A stretch of DNA of 64,000 nt from Hippasteria phrygiana. Its lineage: Eukaryota; Echinodermata; Asteroidea; Valvatida; Goniasteridae. The position numbers and the translations under genes were made by a program. Location of the stretch: positions 1-64,000 of the forward strand of contig JAZGUH010000443.1 in assembly GCA_037893225.1 (NCBI GenBank), written 5' to 3'. Of this stretch, positions 33,467 through 47,500 are shown piece by piece. The first letter of the stretch is position 1; every line of letters begins with the position of its first letter. Under the pieces are notes generated by a model that was given only the letters and a program-made list of their open reading frames with translations, was not told the DNA's origin and made no database searches.

Positions 33467-33553
33467 TATAATCATGGAGAAATTTCTCCATGGTATAATC
33501 ATAGAGCAAGTTCCTTGCTCTATGGTATAATCATGGAGGAAGGATGGTATAAT
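33467..33553. repeat. Cluster of three CCATGGAG-type micropalindromes
   Basis: ATCATGGAGAAATTTCTCCATGG, written here only as its two arms ATCATGGAG and CTCCATGGT, is followed by ATAGAGCAAG/CTTGCTCTAT and then CATGGAGGAAGGATGG, all separated by TATAAT words. The whole cluster is missing from copy B (near 56835). Confidence 0.8.
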
Positions 33554-35441
33554 AAGGTGCTGACAACCTCGAAAGTCTTTTAGAGATTTATTTCAGAAAA
33601 CAGCACTTTTCTTTAGGCTGGGGTACTGATCCGATTTGCAGCCACAGTACATGTAGGTCTTTGTAGCCCAATTGCCAATAGGCAATTGGGCATGTCCAAG
33701 CCTCGATTCACTGTAGTGAAATAACGCAAGTCATTATTATTGTTGGGTACGACTCATACCGGCAGGTACATGTAGTAGGTATTGAAGAATATTATTGCAT
33801 AGGCTACATAAACTTTTTTAGGCGAAAGAAAACACCAGTTGATCTTCCCATACCCTGCCCGTATCCGTTTTTCCCCTCCAAAAAAATTTCTCTTTATCTT
33901 GGCACCATTCTTTCGTCGTTTTGATGATCGATTTCATTTCCCAATATTATAGACTTCTACAAAGCCAGTGAGGGCAGTATTTCACTGGCATTTGCGATAT
34001 GCGAGCTGTGTGTAATGTCTGTCCCTGAGCCATGTGCGTGAAAATGGAGAAATTACCAGCCGCTTTATTGTCGGTCAGTTTATTTTGCACATAACATTGT
34101 GCAACAGAACAAACATCAGTTGATATGAACATTAATTAATAAGAAAAATGTGGATGGGGTCCCTAAAAGTTAAAAGCAAAGCTTGTAGGGGGCCCCACTT
34201 ACATTAATTCAAGTTTCAATGTACATAATGATATGTACACACTGTAGACATTAGTAAGACAAAACAATATTATAGATTAAAATAATTAGTAACAGAAATA
34301 ATGAACACATAAACGAAATCTGTAACCCGTAACCCTGTGAGACTTAAGGCCGAGTAAAAAAAAATAAAAGTTTCACATCCGGGTTTTCAAAAAAAGGAGG
34401 AAGAGGGGCTTTTTATTTTTTATTTTCAAGATGGCCGTCGTTTAAAAGAAGATCTGGCAACCATTGGTGTTTCCCTGATCAACGACGCATTACAAATGAA
34501 AGAGACATGTTGGACAAGAGAACTGAACATATTTAAAGTGTTTTTTAGTATGTTTGTAGAACCATATCAGAAAAAAACCCAAAAAACTTCCGACTCGCAA
34601 GTACTTATTTTCCGATTGACTGGTTGACATTTTTGTTTTTTATACAGAATTTTTCTGTGGTAAAAAAATATAAAATCCAGGCGGCCTCCAAAAAGGAAGC
34701 GGGCGGGGACGCGAAACATGTTTTTTTATAAATTATTTAATAACCATGTCTTATATTTATGTTTAAATGGAGACACACTACATGTAAGCGGGCGGGCGGG
34801 CGGGGACGCGAAACATGTTTTTTTATAAATTATTTAATAACCATGTCTTATATTTATGTTTAAATGGAGACACAGTACATGAACTTTTTAAAGAAGTGTC
34901 CAGAGAGTTTCACAGCTTAGGACCCTCGTGCTTAACTGTTTTAGAAGCAAGCTAATAGTGCGTGCAAAGTAATGATGAAATTTATAATTTATAATTTTGT
35001 TATGAACATTGAACTTATAGATTTGGGTAAGTTAGTAGGCCTATTATTTAGTTAATGCATGAGGGTTACCTAGCTGTAGAGAATAAATATCACCGACTTT
35101 TAATGTTTTTTACTCTTATTCTCGGAGTCCGCGCTTGCGACTATAAAATACAAAATGCGACTGAACTGAAAATTTGGTGACCATTTTAAATTTAAATGCT
35201 TGGCGGCCATCTTGAAAAAAAAAGTAAAAAAAAAGGCCCTCCTTTTCTTTTTTGAAAAAAAAAACAAAACCGATGATCAACTCGTGTTTTTTTTTTTACT
35301 TAACCTTAGCGCACCCATATTCCCCATCCCCAGGATTATAACCCTCATGAGCAGGCCTAATCTGTACACATAATATACAAAACAGTTGTAAAAATTGTTC
35401 TGTTTACAAAACTGTTTCTCGTGTTATTCTTTCCTTGACAG

Positions 35442-35506
35442 TTTTTCGCAGTCGAGCAAGCCACACCAAGCCTTACAAAATGTGTGCTGACATGGTGACA
35501 AACCCG
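35442..35506 (+). CDS. Galectin gene 2, exon with start codon (coding 35480-35506)
   Basis: Two tandem acceptors (CTTGACAG to 35441 and TTTCGCAG to 35451) precede a short leader and ATG at 35480. Nine codons, MCADMVTNP, end at a GTAATT donor. The exon and its flanks recur at 59931-59991. Confidence 0.85.
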
Positions 35507-38500
35507 GTAATTACAACCACTAAACCTTTGGTGACGTAACCCACCAACGTTGACGATCTTTAAAAGGCTAGGAAAGATTTCACTTGAATACCCCCACCAA
35601 AATCAGTCAGGAACAGTAAAATCTTGGAAAAGAACCACCCATTTGAATTACACTTTAATTTTGTGACTTAGTCAGGAAATTTTCATGCAATATATAGGGG
35701 AAGAAAGTTTGCGTTTTCTATGTCAGATGTTCTTGGCAGAGTGTATGGTCACTCATGAATAGTGTTCACTTACATGTTAACTTCTGCTTTGTGTTTTATG
35801 GATTTTGCTGTAATGTGTAAAAAGCCTTAAAATAACATGTTGTGCCACATGTTTGATGTTATCAAGGGCGGTTGGTTATTTTAAAAAGATTTTGCTGTTA
35901 CTGACTGATTTTGGTGGGGTTATAATTAAAATCTTTTCAAAGGCTAACCTTGGAATATGATCACAATGCGATTTTTATGTCCAGCATGATCCCCACAGTG
36001 AAAAAAAAAAACATTTTACTTCCTTCATACTTCCTTCTTCCATAGAATTGACACACACGCACACACTTTTTGGCATTCTTTGATCATGAATTTGTTTTTC
36101 TTGTTTAAACCAAACTGGCTTTAATGATGATTATGGTATGAACTTGGAGAGTAAAAGGAAGTCTTTCAAATGAAATATTTATGTTTTGTCACCAAGTGTG
36201 ATGGTGTCCGGTTCTTACACTATGAAAATCTTTGCCGTGAAAATGCCCTGAAAATCCGTCTTTTGCCGTGAAATAAAAATTCACGGCAATTTCACGGCGT
36301 TTATTTCCAGCCAATATTGGCAATTATGTTCACGGCGAATTCACGGCAAATTCACGGCGAACCCGGCAGGCTGCATTCCTTTGTTATGCATAACGGTAAA
36401 CCATTCTTCAACTGACAAAAGAACAGATTAGATTTACTGCGGGTGCAAACATAACGGCCCGGCATAACAGGGAACTCTCCTAATTTTATGTGTTTGTGGT
36501 TGCGAGTACAGTGGTCTGATCCGCATTTATAAGACGATCGACTCATGGCTCATGCGAATATGTTATGCACGAACATCAATCTCGCAGATATAAAACGGAC
36601 AGGTGGTCACGGTTTGTTGGGAGCGGGTTGTGATACACGCAGTGTGTACTTTTCCTCGCGAATCCGTTGGGTCCCAATGTGTTGTTAAAACTGTTGTTGT
36701 TGTTGTGCTTGCTGGTGTTTTTTTATTTTTTTTATTTGCGTTTCTGCAACGATTTTAATAAAACAGGGGACCTTAGGCCTATCGCGCGCAGAATAGATTT
36801 AGCCTACTCCTCGTAAATCGATGGAGATAGGAATGATCTACATTAATGCCACAAACAAATACTAATTTGAAGGCCAACTGCCGGCTTCACGGAGCAGTCC
36901 ATCTTTGTTCTTTCTTAAAATGTTAGCGTTTCTTTCATTGCAGTTGTAAAATGTAATTTATTTCTCACCATTTCCTGATTTGTATACAAAAACCAATGAC
37001 TTCTTAGGCCGTGTCCGAAATGGGCGTCTTGCTACTAGCTACGCGTAGTTGTAATGGACGAACACTACCTCGAGCACGTTGAAAGTTACATGCCGTCGTG
37101 AATGATCGGACTGACCAATCATGAACTCCGTAACGCGCAACGATCGGCTCCACCTCTGCGCTGAGTGCTTTGATTGGTCGAAACCATTTTCACTCGTCAT
37201 GCTAAACCAATCACATCACTCAGCGTTGAGTTTGGCTGGATTGTCAGGGTGGTGTCTCTGCTCGCGCGCGGCCCAGCCGCGAATTATTTTTTCCCCCAAA
37301 CGTTATGGATGCATAGGACCTAGGGCTGGGTATATAATGCCATAAATTATCATTGTCTACCGAGCATTCCGATGGTTCAGTGGATACGATGTTCGACTGT
37401 GGGGTGGGTAGGAGATTGAGCTTTGGAGGTTTTTTTTAAGGGAAATAAAGTCCAAAATTTCATTACGTTCCAATTTTTTTTTTTTTTATTATTCGTGGCT
37501 CCGAAGGATTTTTTAAAAAGGGAAGTAAAGTCCGAAATCTCATAGGACATATGCGTCATAGCATTAACCACATTCGGATGTCGCTTGGGAGAAAACAAAT
37601 TCGCCTCCCGGCCCGAGTTGCCTTTTTCTGATTCTACAGGCACTTTTAATTTTCCAAATGAGCTGGCTTAGGCTCCAGGCTAGTTCTGTTTTGATGCAAA
37701 ATGCACAATTCAGAGCTGCCAACCAGTACGGATTTTCCGTATTTCGTACTGAAATTTATGAGAAATAAGCAATACGGAAGTAAGGCTTTGGGTTTCAAAA
37801 CACGGATTTTGTGAAATCCGACTATAATAATCAGGCATGTGAATTTTCGCTGTTTTCCGTGCTTTTCGTTTTCCCGGTATGTTTTTGTTATAAGACTCCG
37901 CGTTTGTTTTGTCCGCACATGTAGGCCCACATTTTGTTCCGAATTCATTGGCTCGCGCTACCCAGACGAGTGGCGCGCCCCGGACATGCTGGCATTCGGG
38001 ACGCATCACGCGTCCAGGTATAGCTACGCGCGCCTTGACTAAGGTTAAAAACAGGCCCCGTTTTCTCTCGTTTTTTTTTGCCATCCAACAACGCAAAACA
38101 CAAAAAATAAAATTATCTGGAAACCATAGCGGTACCGGTACATTTATGATTGAAATTGAAACATAAAATCAAGAATAAACCCACCTATGCTTTCAATGGA
38201 CAAAGTCTTTTGGGAAAATTACCGTACATCATTATAATAAAATATAAACCTTACAACGATAAGGGCGTCCCTGTTTTAAATTCTATGGTTCTCATTTCCG
38301 ACCCACCCCATTTTTGGCTCCCGACCGATTTTTAATTTTGTTTTTATCCCGCCGACCCTGTCTGGAATTTCCTACGAATAAAAAAAAATAGAAAAAATGA
38401 TTATCTTAAGAATTTTCCGCGTCGAATTCCGTTGAAAAAAAAGTCCATGGTAATTTTACGTAGGCCTACCTAGTAATTTTGGCTGTGCGAAGCGCCCGGT

Positions 38501-41500
38501 TTTGTCTTTTCTCAAGGTGAATTTCTCTGCGCATTAGCTGCATGTGCGTGCATGGTACACTGGGAATAAGACGATGGCATTCAGTGCGGCTGCTTGCTCT
38601 TGACCAAGGCTAGCAACAAAGCATCGCGCACGCGCAGATGCGCTTTAGGGGGTACCCTTATTGAACAATTGCTGTAACCCCCTCAGGTCTTAGTAGCCTT
38701 TTTTTAAGGCGGAGTTCGGAATACGTTAGCTGCGTGTACGTACATTGTACATTGGGAATAATACGGTAGCATTCAGTGCGGTTGTTTGCACTTGACCAAG
38801 ACTACACCAACGATGGAATCCCGTATGCATGCACGCACGTGCGTGGTGCTGACTCTACTCCGGAGATATGACGGATAAGTTATGTCGGGGTTTAGAAAAC
38901 GATCAAAGAAACGACACATTTAATGTATTATTTATTCCTCCATGGTACATCATACGTTATGTATTATTCTGTCGTCAACTTTATTTGAAATAGCTGGAAC
39001 TTCGGGTAAGGTAATCTAGACTAACCCACACTTAAATGCACCATGCTTATAATATTAAGCCTATAGTTAGAGAAATCTTAAACGCTGCAAAAAGCAACAT
39101 ATCGCGATATTCTTCGGTATATATCGAATTCCCCAATACAATATTTATTACGGGTTTGTTATTATTTTTACGAGGGGGCCCTTGACTAGTTAAGAAGGCA
39201 TCGATGGTAAACTGGACGTCGAACGCTTGGCCGCTGTACCTAGCCTGCCGTCATGTTTAACCATGGAGCTTTTCCTACCTCCATGGTTTAACTGTAAACC
39301 ACGCAACTTCTGCCAGCTTCGACAGTTACATTACAATTTATTGATGGTTGATAATCACACGATACAAAAGAGCGAACAATAGAGCAAGTTAATGAGCTGG
39401 GCAGAAACTGCCTGCAACAAATTCACGGCGTTTTCACGGCGTTTTCTTGGCGATAAAATCCCGAGGGTATTTCACGGCGTTTTCATGGTGTTCTCTCGCC
39501 GTGAAATTGCCGTGAAATTTTTGTTCACGGCAAAACGGATTTTCACGGCAAAGATTTTCATAGTGTTAATTATTTGGGAATTTTGTGACATAAAAAAATT
39601 TAAAGTACAAATAGGGTTCAGAAGGTAAAACAATTTATCTCATTTTTTTCTCTTTTACATGAGATGTTATGCAAAACTGGGTGTAACTTAACAACAATAA
39701 ATCATTAAGGGTTAATTAAGGATGTAATGGATGGTGTCCCACTGCACTCTGTTTTATATTTTGTTACATCCCTGCCTGCATTCAGCAAATGAAGTTTGAA
39801 TTTAATTACACTTCTTTTGTGTGTTTACTGTTCTAATAAAAAGTAATTGGTACAGTCAATATATGGGACTGCCTTTTCAAAACTGGGGCAAAATGGACTC
39901 GGTTGTAACGGTGGTGTCCCACGTTACATCCTTACAATTTTGGGAACTTTCTTCAATAGTTCATCTGTAAGCAGTATGTGAAATGTCCATGCAACATGAT
40001 AACAAAGACTTGGACAACCTCTTTTTAAAAACATAAAAAAATACCCCTTTGGTGTCATGTGTGAGCTTTCTACCCTTGATGGAGTGGTGTCCCATCCTGC
40101 CAAATAAGTTATTACATCAAATGAAAACGTAAATGTTTTAGCCAACTTTATTTGATGGGTATGTAAGAGGAAGACATTTTCTAACCACCACATATTTGGA
40201 TGCTTGGGTAGCATGGGTGGTTTGTGCGTAAAGCGCTCGCCTCTCACCAATGTGGCCCGGGTTCGATTCCCGGCTCGGACCATATGTGAGTAGAGTTGTG
40301 CGTTGGTTCTCTCCTGTGCCTTGAGGGTTTTTCTCCGGGTACTCTGGCTTTCCTCCCTCCGGTAAAATCAAACACTTTCGATCTCTGGCCATGTCTGCCT
40401 GTGCTCCGTGGTCATATATGGGTCGATGTAGGCCGGCTGCCAGAGGCGCCTTTACGTGCCAGCAACTCGACCACGTTGTAGCCCCGTCCTTCGCAATTCA
40501 GCATCCCAGCTGCGAGTAAGGATGATTAGCCTCCCAAATTATTATTTATTATTTAACATGTATAATAATGAATAATGAGCAACATAAACTAAAGATGTAA
40601 CCGGGACACCATGTCTCTACTTGCGGTGTCCTATGCTACAATGTACATCATTAGATCCATAGTACATTGTACATGTACATGTATGTAAGTCTATTGGAGT
40701 TGATGAGAAACTCAAGAGAGAGCACCCGAAACTTTATGTCACATAATGAATCTAAGTTATGTTGAAATAATTGTATAGAATCCTATGCGGTGCAACAAAT
40801 TAATTTTACAGTAATTTTATATTTGTACCAATATGTCACACATTGTGTCTCAACTTCATGGAATGAATGACCCACATGTACATTATACTACAGGGCGTGA
40901 AGCGTACATGTATGGCAGCCCTATGCTCGCGCTTCATGTCATCAATACATTCTGGTCATGCCAGTTGTTCGCCTTTTTTGGGGTTGATGAGCTGTCTAGT
41001 CACGTGAATCATCAGGGCTTGAATTTCAGGGGGAAATCTGCTAGAACACAGGGATCAACAAATTCCACTAGACACGAAAAACAATTCAAAGATCAGCGCA
41101 TGATAATACCCCCCCCCCCCCCCCCCCCCCAAAAAAAGAAAGGGGAAAAAAAGGATTTTGTTGTTGGGGGGGGGGGGGGGGTGGGGGGTTGGGGAGATGT
41201 GTGCGTGGGCAGAAAATACAATTCATACCATTGGCCTTTGTTAGAGCGTAAAGGCATTCAGTTCTACTGTATGCATGCAGAGGTGAAAACATGACATGCA
41301 TGAGGTGTTCACAGAATGGGTCTCTATTTATGTTCGACACCAGACCCTCTTGCTCAGTTAAAGGGGCAATGCGATATGATTTTTTTACATGTAGGGCAAT
41401 GTTCTTCCATGTCAGTGTAAATCTTCGCATCTGTTGTAGTAATGTAATTGTTTTTTTGTTTGAAAATTTTGAATGAAACTTACCGTATTTCACCAAGTTA

Positions 41501-44500
41501 TGCACCTGCTTCCGATGCCCTCCGAAAAAAAAACAAGTAAAAAAATTGACATTTTGTATGTCTGTTTTTTAAACAGAATTAGCACATACACGGCTTTGCC
41601 ATTTTCTCTGTTCATACCAGTGCTATATCATACCCTTATAACTTAATTAGCATAACTTACTAAGTGCTGCAAGAAATGAAACATGCTTGATCTTACTTGT
41701 GTCTTCATATTTAGCCGATTCCATACAGCGGATATATCCCCGGTGGATTATTTCCGACCAAGACCATTCACGTACAAGGATTCGTGCCTCACGGGAGCCC
41801 CAGGTAAGCAGAATCAAGTTCCCTTTATAACCTTAACATCCTAATAAGGCATTCATTCTGGGTAAAGTACAATTTACTACGACGTACTACATAATTGCTA
41901 ATAACTTTATGCAGCTTGTCCCGCCATTATGAAGTCATGGTTTCCCATAAACAATTTCAATATTTGAATACGAAAGGAGATGTAATGAGAATCTTCACCT
42001 ATGTTTGTAAAAAACCAAACAAAAAAACAAACAAATCAAAAATTTTATTGTGGAATTGTTTGAATAAGACATTATGGTCCGGAAAGTGTACTTTTGTACT
42101 AAACACTGCAATTTAACAAGACTTTGTGAACACAGATTTCCCCAGTTCTGATTGATCGTGCAATTGCTACGTAATGAGCGGCCTTTTTACGGATATGCCC
42201 GTAAAATGTAACACGCAGTCCATTTACGGTTACGCACAGTGAATATTTGCATGCTTTTCACCGTGAAAAATGCCTGGATTTTCTACTGTGAGAGGTTGGG
42301 GTTAATAACCATAAATGCTGGCAGCCGACAGATTTCCCATTGATGATGCAATATCCATTTGTGACCGGATCCTACGAAATGAGTCTTAAGGTCATTTTTT
42401 GACTTGTTAGTTTTTTACTTGCTTTGGATAGAGCATACTTGGCTCTTCATTCTTCACTCAGTTTTACAACCTGACCAATATGGACATTACATGGGTGAAA
42501 ACCTTGACAGTTTCCACAGTATTAATTAAGTCATGTTGAAAGGCCTGTAAACCCAAAAGTAACTCTGTTGGGTTGGGCCGCCATTTTACAATTTTGCCCG
42601 ATGATAAATTGGTATAAATTGCAAAGATTCGGTGCCATGTCCGGGTTTTGGGGTGAGGGGGATTAAAATTGCAAAATGTATTTTTCTCACAGTGTTTCTA
42701 TTGTAAATTCTCGTAATATCAATAAAATCCTATTTCAAAAGTCCATCCTCGTGCATGTATAATCACCTGGATTGGGTTCACAGCTAGCTGTGTGATGAAC
42801 TGGGAGTTTTGGAATGAACCAACTACGATGTATGTAAACTTTACACCGCAAATTATCTTTCAATCATGTTTTGCCTCGTCCGAATCTTATAGATTCAGCG
42901 TGAATCTGCAAAGTGGTCTCGGCACCAATGTGTCGGACATCGCTTTCCACTTCAACCCCCGCTTTGAGGGCGGCCAGTATTTTGCGGTGTGCAACACCAA
43001 GACCGGACAACGCTGGGGCGGAGAGGAACGCCACCATAACAATTTCCCCTTTGCCCACGGCCAGAATTTTCACATCATCATCCGGTGTGAAAGCAACGAG
43101 TTCAAGGTAAATGGTGAAATCCTTCCGGGCTAGAGGGGACTTGAAAAAAAGCTCTCAAAAGTCGCTTTTTTGTTACTTCATGGCAGAAATACTTGGCCGT
43201 TCTATTTTACAATATGCAATCTACATAAAAACTACAAAATGATGCAGACTTCTCTCAGCAATCAACATCCTCTTTTCGCATTGTCAAGACCATTTTAATT
43301 ATGCAAGGGACAATACATTTTTCAATTCAATTCAAATTTCATAATTACTCTTCTTTTTATAGGTGGCAGTGAACGGTCGTCACTTCATTGAGTACAGGCA
43401 CCGTGTGCCCAACCTGCAGCTGATCAATGCGGTCTCGGTTAACGGCACAGTCACTGTATACAATATTCGATTTGAGCCAGCATCGGCTGTGAGTAGAAAA
43501 CAACACGCTAATAATTATGCCCACGTTCTTCATGCTTTTAACCTATTTGTCGCCCAGCCGGGAATCCGTTTCTCACAATTTTTGAAACGGACAAGGCCGT
43601 CAGAGGTTTGGTTTCTGTACAAAAAAATCCTTACTGAAAATTATCGCCGTTTTAATTTTTGTCTTTGTTATAAATAGGCATTCCAGTTTCAGCTTGTGCG
43701 ATACGTCACTTCGTGAAAAAGGCGGTCTGTTACAACTTGATCTGTCACATACCTGATATTTTTTTTCCACATTTTCATAAGACGTTTACATTTTTGTTTT
43801 CATCTGATGAAGGGAAATTGACCATTGCTAATCAAGGCCAGTGTATGTCCCCTTGTAGTTCTTTTTTTTTCTTTTTTCTTTTTAATAAAATTATTTTACG
43901 AGATGAAAAGTTGTATCCTCATCAAATATTCCCACATGTTAGAGTTGGGTCGTGATCCCTGGCTAAATGGCGTTATGGGTTTGTGGTTTCTGACTACCGT
44001 CCCTGAAAAGGGATATTTTGGGAGTCCACCTACATATAGGCAAAATAGCTCAATTGGTACAGTGCTGTTTGTCGCAGATTCAGGTCCAGCTCTTGTCAAC
44101 TTCACTGTAGATTGTTTTCGTATTTTTTTCAATACTTAGAACAGATTTTATGTAGGTTATACTTAGTTTAATAAAATATTGTGTTCCAAAGTTGTTTTTC
44201 TGCCCCAGATATTAATTTTGTAACAAATCTTAATTGAATATATGCTGTTTGTGCTCTTGAACACAGTTTGGTTTTTTCTGCTAGAATTTCCAAATTGTAT
44301 ATTCTATTTTCACAGAAAAAACTACTATTTAAACAGGAAAACTGCCTGTATTCTTGGTTTCTGTTGCGCCTCTAACACAAAAAAGATGCACCCTTACGAA
44401 AAGAGAAATAGTGTCGAGCTGCAAATAATTCAACATTTTAAAAGTAATTCGTAAATACTCGGCCAAAAAAAGAAAGTTCCCGCCTTGTAAATGCAGAAAA

Positions 44501-47500
44501 AGGTTCTTCTTCTAATGATGCGTTATTTATGGTACACAACGTTTGCTTAAGGGGAGAAATAATGAGATTTGTTGAATAAGGTGCAAAAATAAGTGGCATT
44601 TTTTATAATGCAGGCAATAGATTACATTGAAATTTTTCAGATAAATTATTTTTTACTTTATTGATTAGTGTGTAGCACCTCGCGATTTCGGCAGCAGTTT
44701 TGATAAACCGTGTTTAGTGTTGACAGACCCCCAGGGTGCATGCAAAATCATATTAAAATGGTTGGATATAGCAGGGTTAGGTTTAATGAAAACGTTTGTA
44801 CACACAGTTTCAATGCAATATTGAGTCTGCATTAAAGAAAGGCGGGAACGTTCTTTTTTGGCCGAGTGTATAAAGTGGGCGGGTTTCTACTTTAGATGTC
44901 TCATTCAAAAGTGAGTAAATTTTGCATTTCTATAAAAACATTATTTGTGACTTGCCCTACACGACGGGTGGACAGTAGAAAAAGTGGAATATTTAAATTG
45001 TGGTATTTCATGAAAGTACATGTAATAAGCTGTAATTTGATGTATCCCATCTATAATCTTAAAGTGTCAGAGTCTTTACCCCTTGCTTTGAGAAAATGAA
45101 CCTCAAACTTTGTGAACTGTGGAAACTATAAGCTTAGTAAAAAAAAAGTCACACCAAAATATTTCAACTTTGAATTCAGGTTTAAAACTTTGAGATATGA
45201 TTGATTAGGGCCTTTCGAGATGTAAAAATTCCCAAATCGACTTCCCAGTGAAAAAGCGTTGTTTCTTCATATAACTCAGAATGCCATAGTGTGACTTACT
45301 GTTCATTTCGTTGTGCCAGGCCACATTTTTTCGGGGCGATACTCTAAAATAGCACGGACAGCGTAATATACCGGAAGTATTTTTTGTCCCTATCTGGACG
45401 TTTTATTTTATTTTGCAGCCTGCATACCCGCCACAGCCGACCTTCCCAACTCAGCCTGCGTACGTGCCACAGCCGACCTTCCCAGCCCAGCCAGCTTTCC
45501 CAGCGCAGCCTACCTACCCAACTGCGGGACCCAAGGTTGTCACCTATCCAGTAAGTCCGTTGTTCCCTTGACATTGTCCCTCCATATTTTGTCAAATTTT
45601 GTGTCGCATTCAAATATCAATGATACAAGCCATTACCTGAATCGTCTCGATAAAACCTCGCATTAATGCCGTGAGCAAAAAGCGGACGGTAGCAAGATTG
45701 GGGTGCTTTTTGCTACATGTATATCAAAGTCTTGTATATGTCTTTGAACCCTGAGCCTGTTAATTTTATTCAAGTTTTCAAGGCTTCAGATTGGCAATAG
45801 GAGCTTCAGAATAGCTGGAGACGAAGCCGAAGCCACAGTGAGCCAGTTTGAGAAATTGCCATGGCAATGTTTTGCTTTTTGATTTTACGGAAGATAATTG
45901 GTCAATATATGGTCACATGAAGGTGTAATGAAGGGTTTCAAATTAATTCGCACCTTGTTGAGCAAAGAGAATTATTGTTGACCTTTATAATGTGAACTGC
46001 TTCAATGTATGATTGAAAATTTTGTCTTCTAACCTCACGTTGTAAATCTAGAAATAAACAAACCTGTAGACACAGTCTGAAATTATTCTTGTATTTTTTA
46101 ATATTTCTTTTTTAAATAATGCCTTCATAGTTTTGGTGCAAAATAATATTTGTTTTTGCATTTTCGATAAATTTGTGATGAAAAATTGTCATAATTTATT
46201 TGTTGTATTTTTAATGTGTAAAAAGGGGAAAAGTGTTTTGTGTATCAACTTTCTCTGTTAAATTGTTATACAGGGTCAGTCAAAGTGTAGCGAAAGACCA
46301 TATTATATGCCATATTAAAACTGTCGTCACCAAATTTGTATCATTATGTAGCCTTAGATCTTCTCTTTAAAGTGATAGGTCACATACAAAACCCTAGGCT
46401 TCATAATGATACCATTTGGTAACATCAATTTGATTAATAGGCCTGCAGGGTATATTTAACTCCGCCATACCTTTTTCAAACTCGCCTTGTAATGTACGGA
46501 ACCCTCACTAATTGCAGTTGTTAACCCTAACTCCCTACATCATGTTCCCCCCATGTAACCTGAATCCTCCAACATCCTCTGATTTCAAAGTGTTAAAGCT
46601 CCATATAACCTGAATCCTCTAAAATCCTCTTATGGGGACCATAGCATGAATCCTCCAAAATCCTCCAGGTTTTTTTTGCATACCCCTAGTAACCTCAATC
46701 CTGCAAAATCCTTCGATGCATCAACTTCCAAGTGCCCTCAATCCTCCAAATTCCTCCATTTTGCAAAGAGGATTTTGGAGGATTTGGGAAGGTTAGGGTT
46801 AATCAATGAGTCATACCCTGTTTAAAGTAAAACAAATAATGGTAACCGACTTTCTTCGGATGTTTTTCAGTCTCTCCCGTATTTGGACACAATCCCTGGC
46901 GGCATGAAGGAAGGGAAGATTATCGTGATCAAAGTCAACGTAAAGCCCAACCCCAAAAGGTGAGACATCTATTAAGGAAAACATAGCACTGCACGGTGGA
47001 GCAGAAACAAAAGATGTTAATTATGAAGTTTGAAGTTAAACACATACGTCCCGTCGACATGTGGGCTTTCTTAGTTCCACAAGTGAGTTCTACATAAGTG
47101 CGTGCGGCAGAGAGCATTCAGATGACAGTTTTTCATTGCTAATTAATAAAGAGAAGCACCCCCTGCGCTGCGAGAAGTGTTGGAAATTGGGAGAAATGTA
47201 GTAGAGTGTAGTCATCAGCATACATAGAGAGCTAAGACCAAACATTATCAGACAAATCATTGATATAAATCAGAAAGAGAGTTGGACCAAGAACAGAGAG
47301 CCTTGCACTACACCAGAATTGACAGAACAAGTAGAAGATAATTGTCCTTCAATAGGCCGACAATCATTGGAAACAGTCTAGTTCCCCGACCTGATAATTT
47401 CCTGACTCTATAAATTGCTCCGTTTTGTCTAAAGTATGGTCAGGTAACCAGACTACTAGAACATAATTTTTTCTCTCTGTTTTCCCAGCATCTATGCACA

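Larger units (their letters stand above)
32362..41489 (+). repeat. Segmental duplication, copy A (5' region of gene 2)
   Basis: Matches 51443-62010 in the same orientation, from a tRNA-like repeat through the first coding exon and most of intron 1. Copy-specific changes: a CACTA-type element (36218-39565), a palindrome cluster near 33467-33700 and a roughly 95-base tandem doubling at 34698-34880 that is single in copy B. Confidence 0.88.
35507..41714 (+). other. Gene 2 intron 1
   Basis: 6.2 kb, more than half of it the CACTA-type element. Also a SINE (40208-40554), C/G runs at 41110-41190, and GGTGTCCC words (39733, 39911, 40087). Apart from the element and 40470-41090, it is shared with copy B up to 41489. 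Confidence 0.75.

Noticed and set aside
40138..40392. Reverse frames containing RAGNRTRATLV-type sequence
   Set aside because: They translate the SINE body and recur wherever the SINE does; not a gene.
40833..41294. 153-residue frame in gene 2 intron 1
   Set aside because: Crosses C and G homopolymer runs, and no family is recognised.
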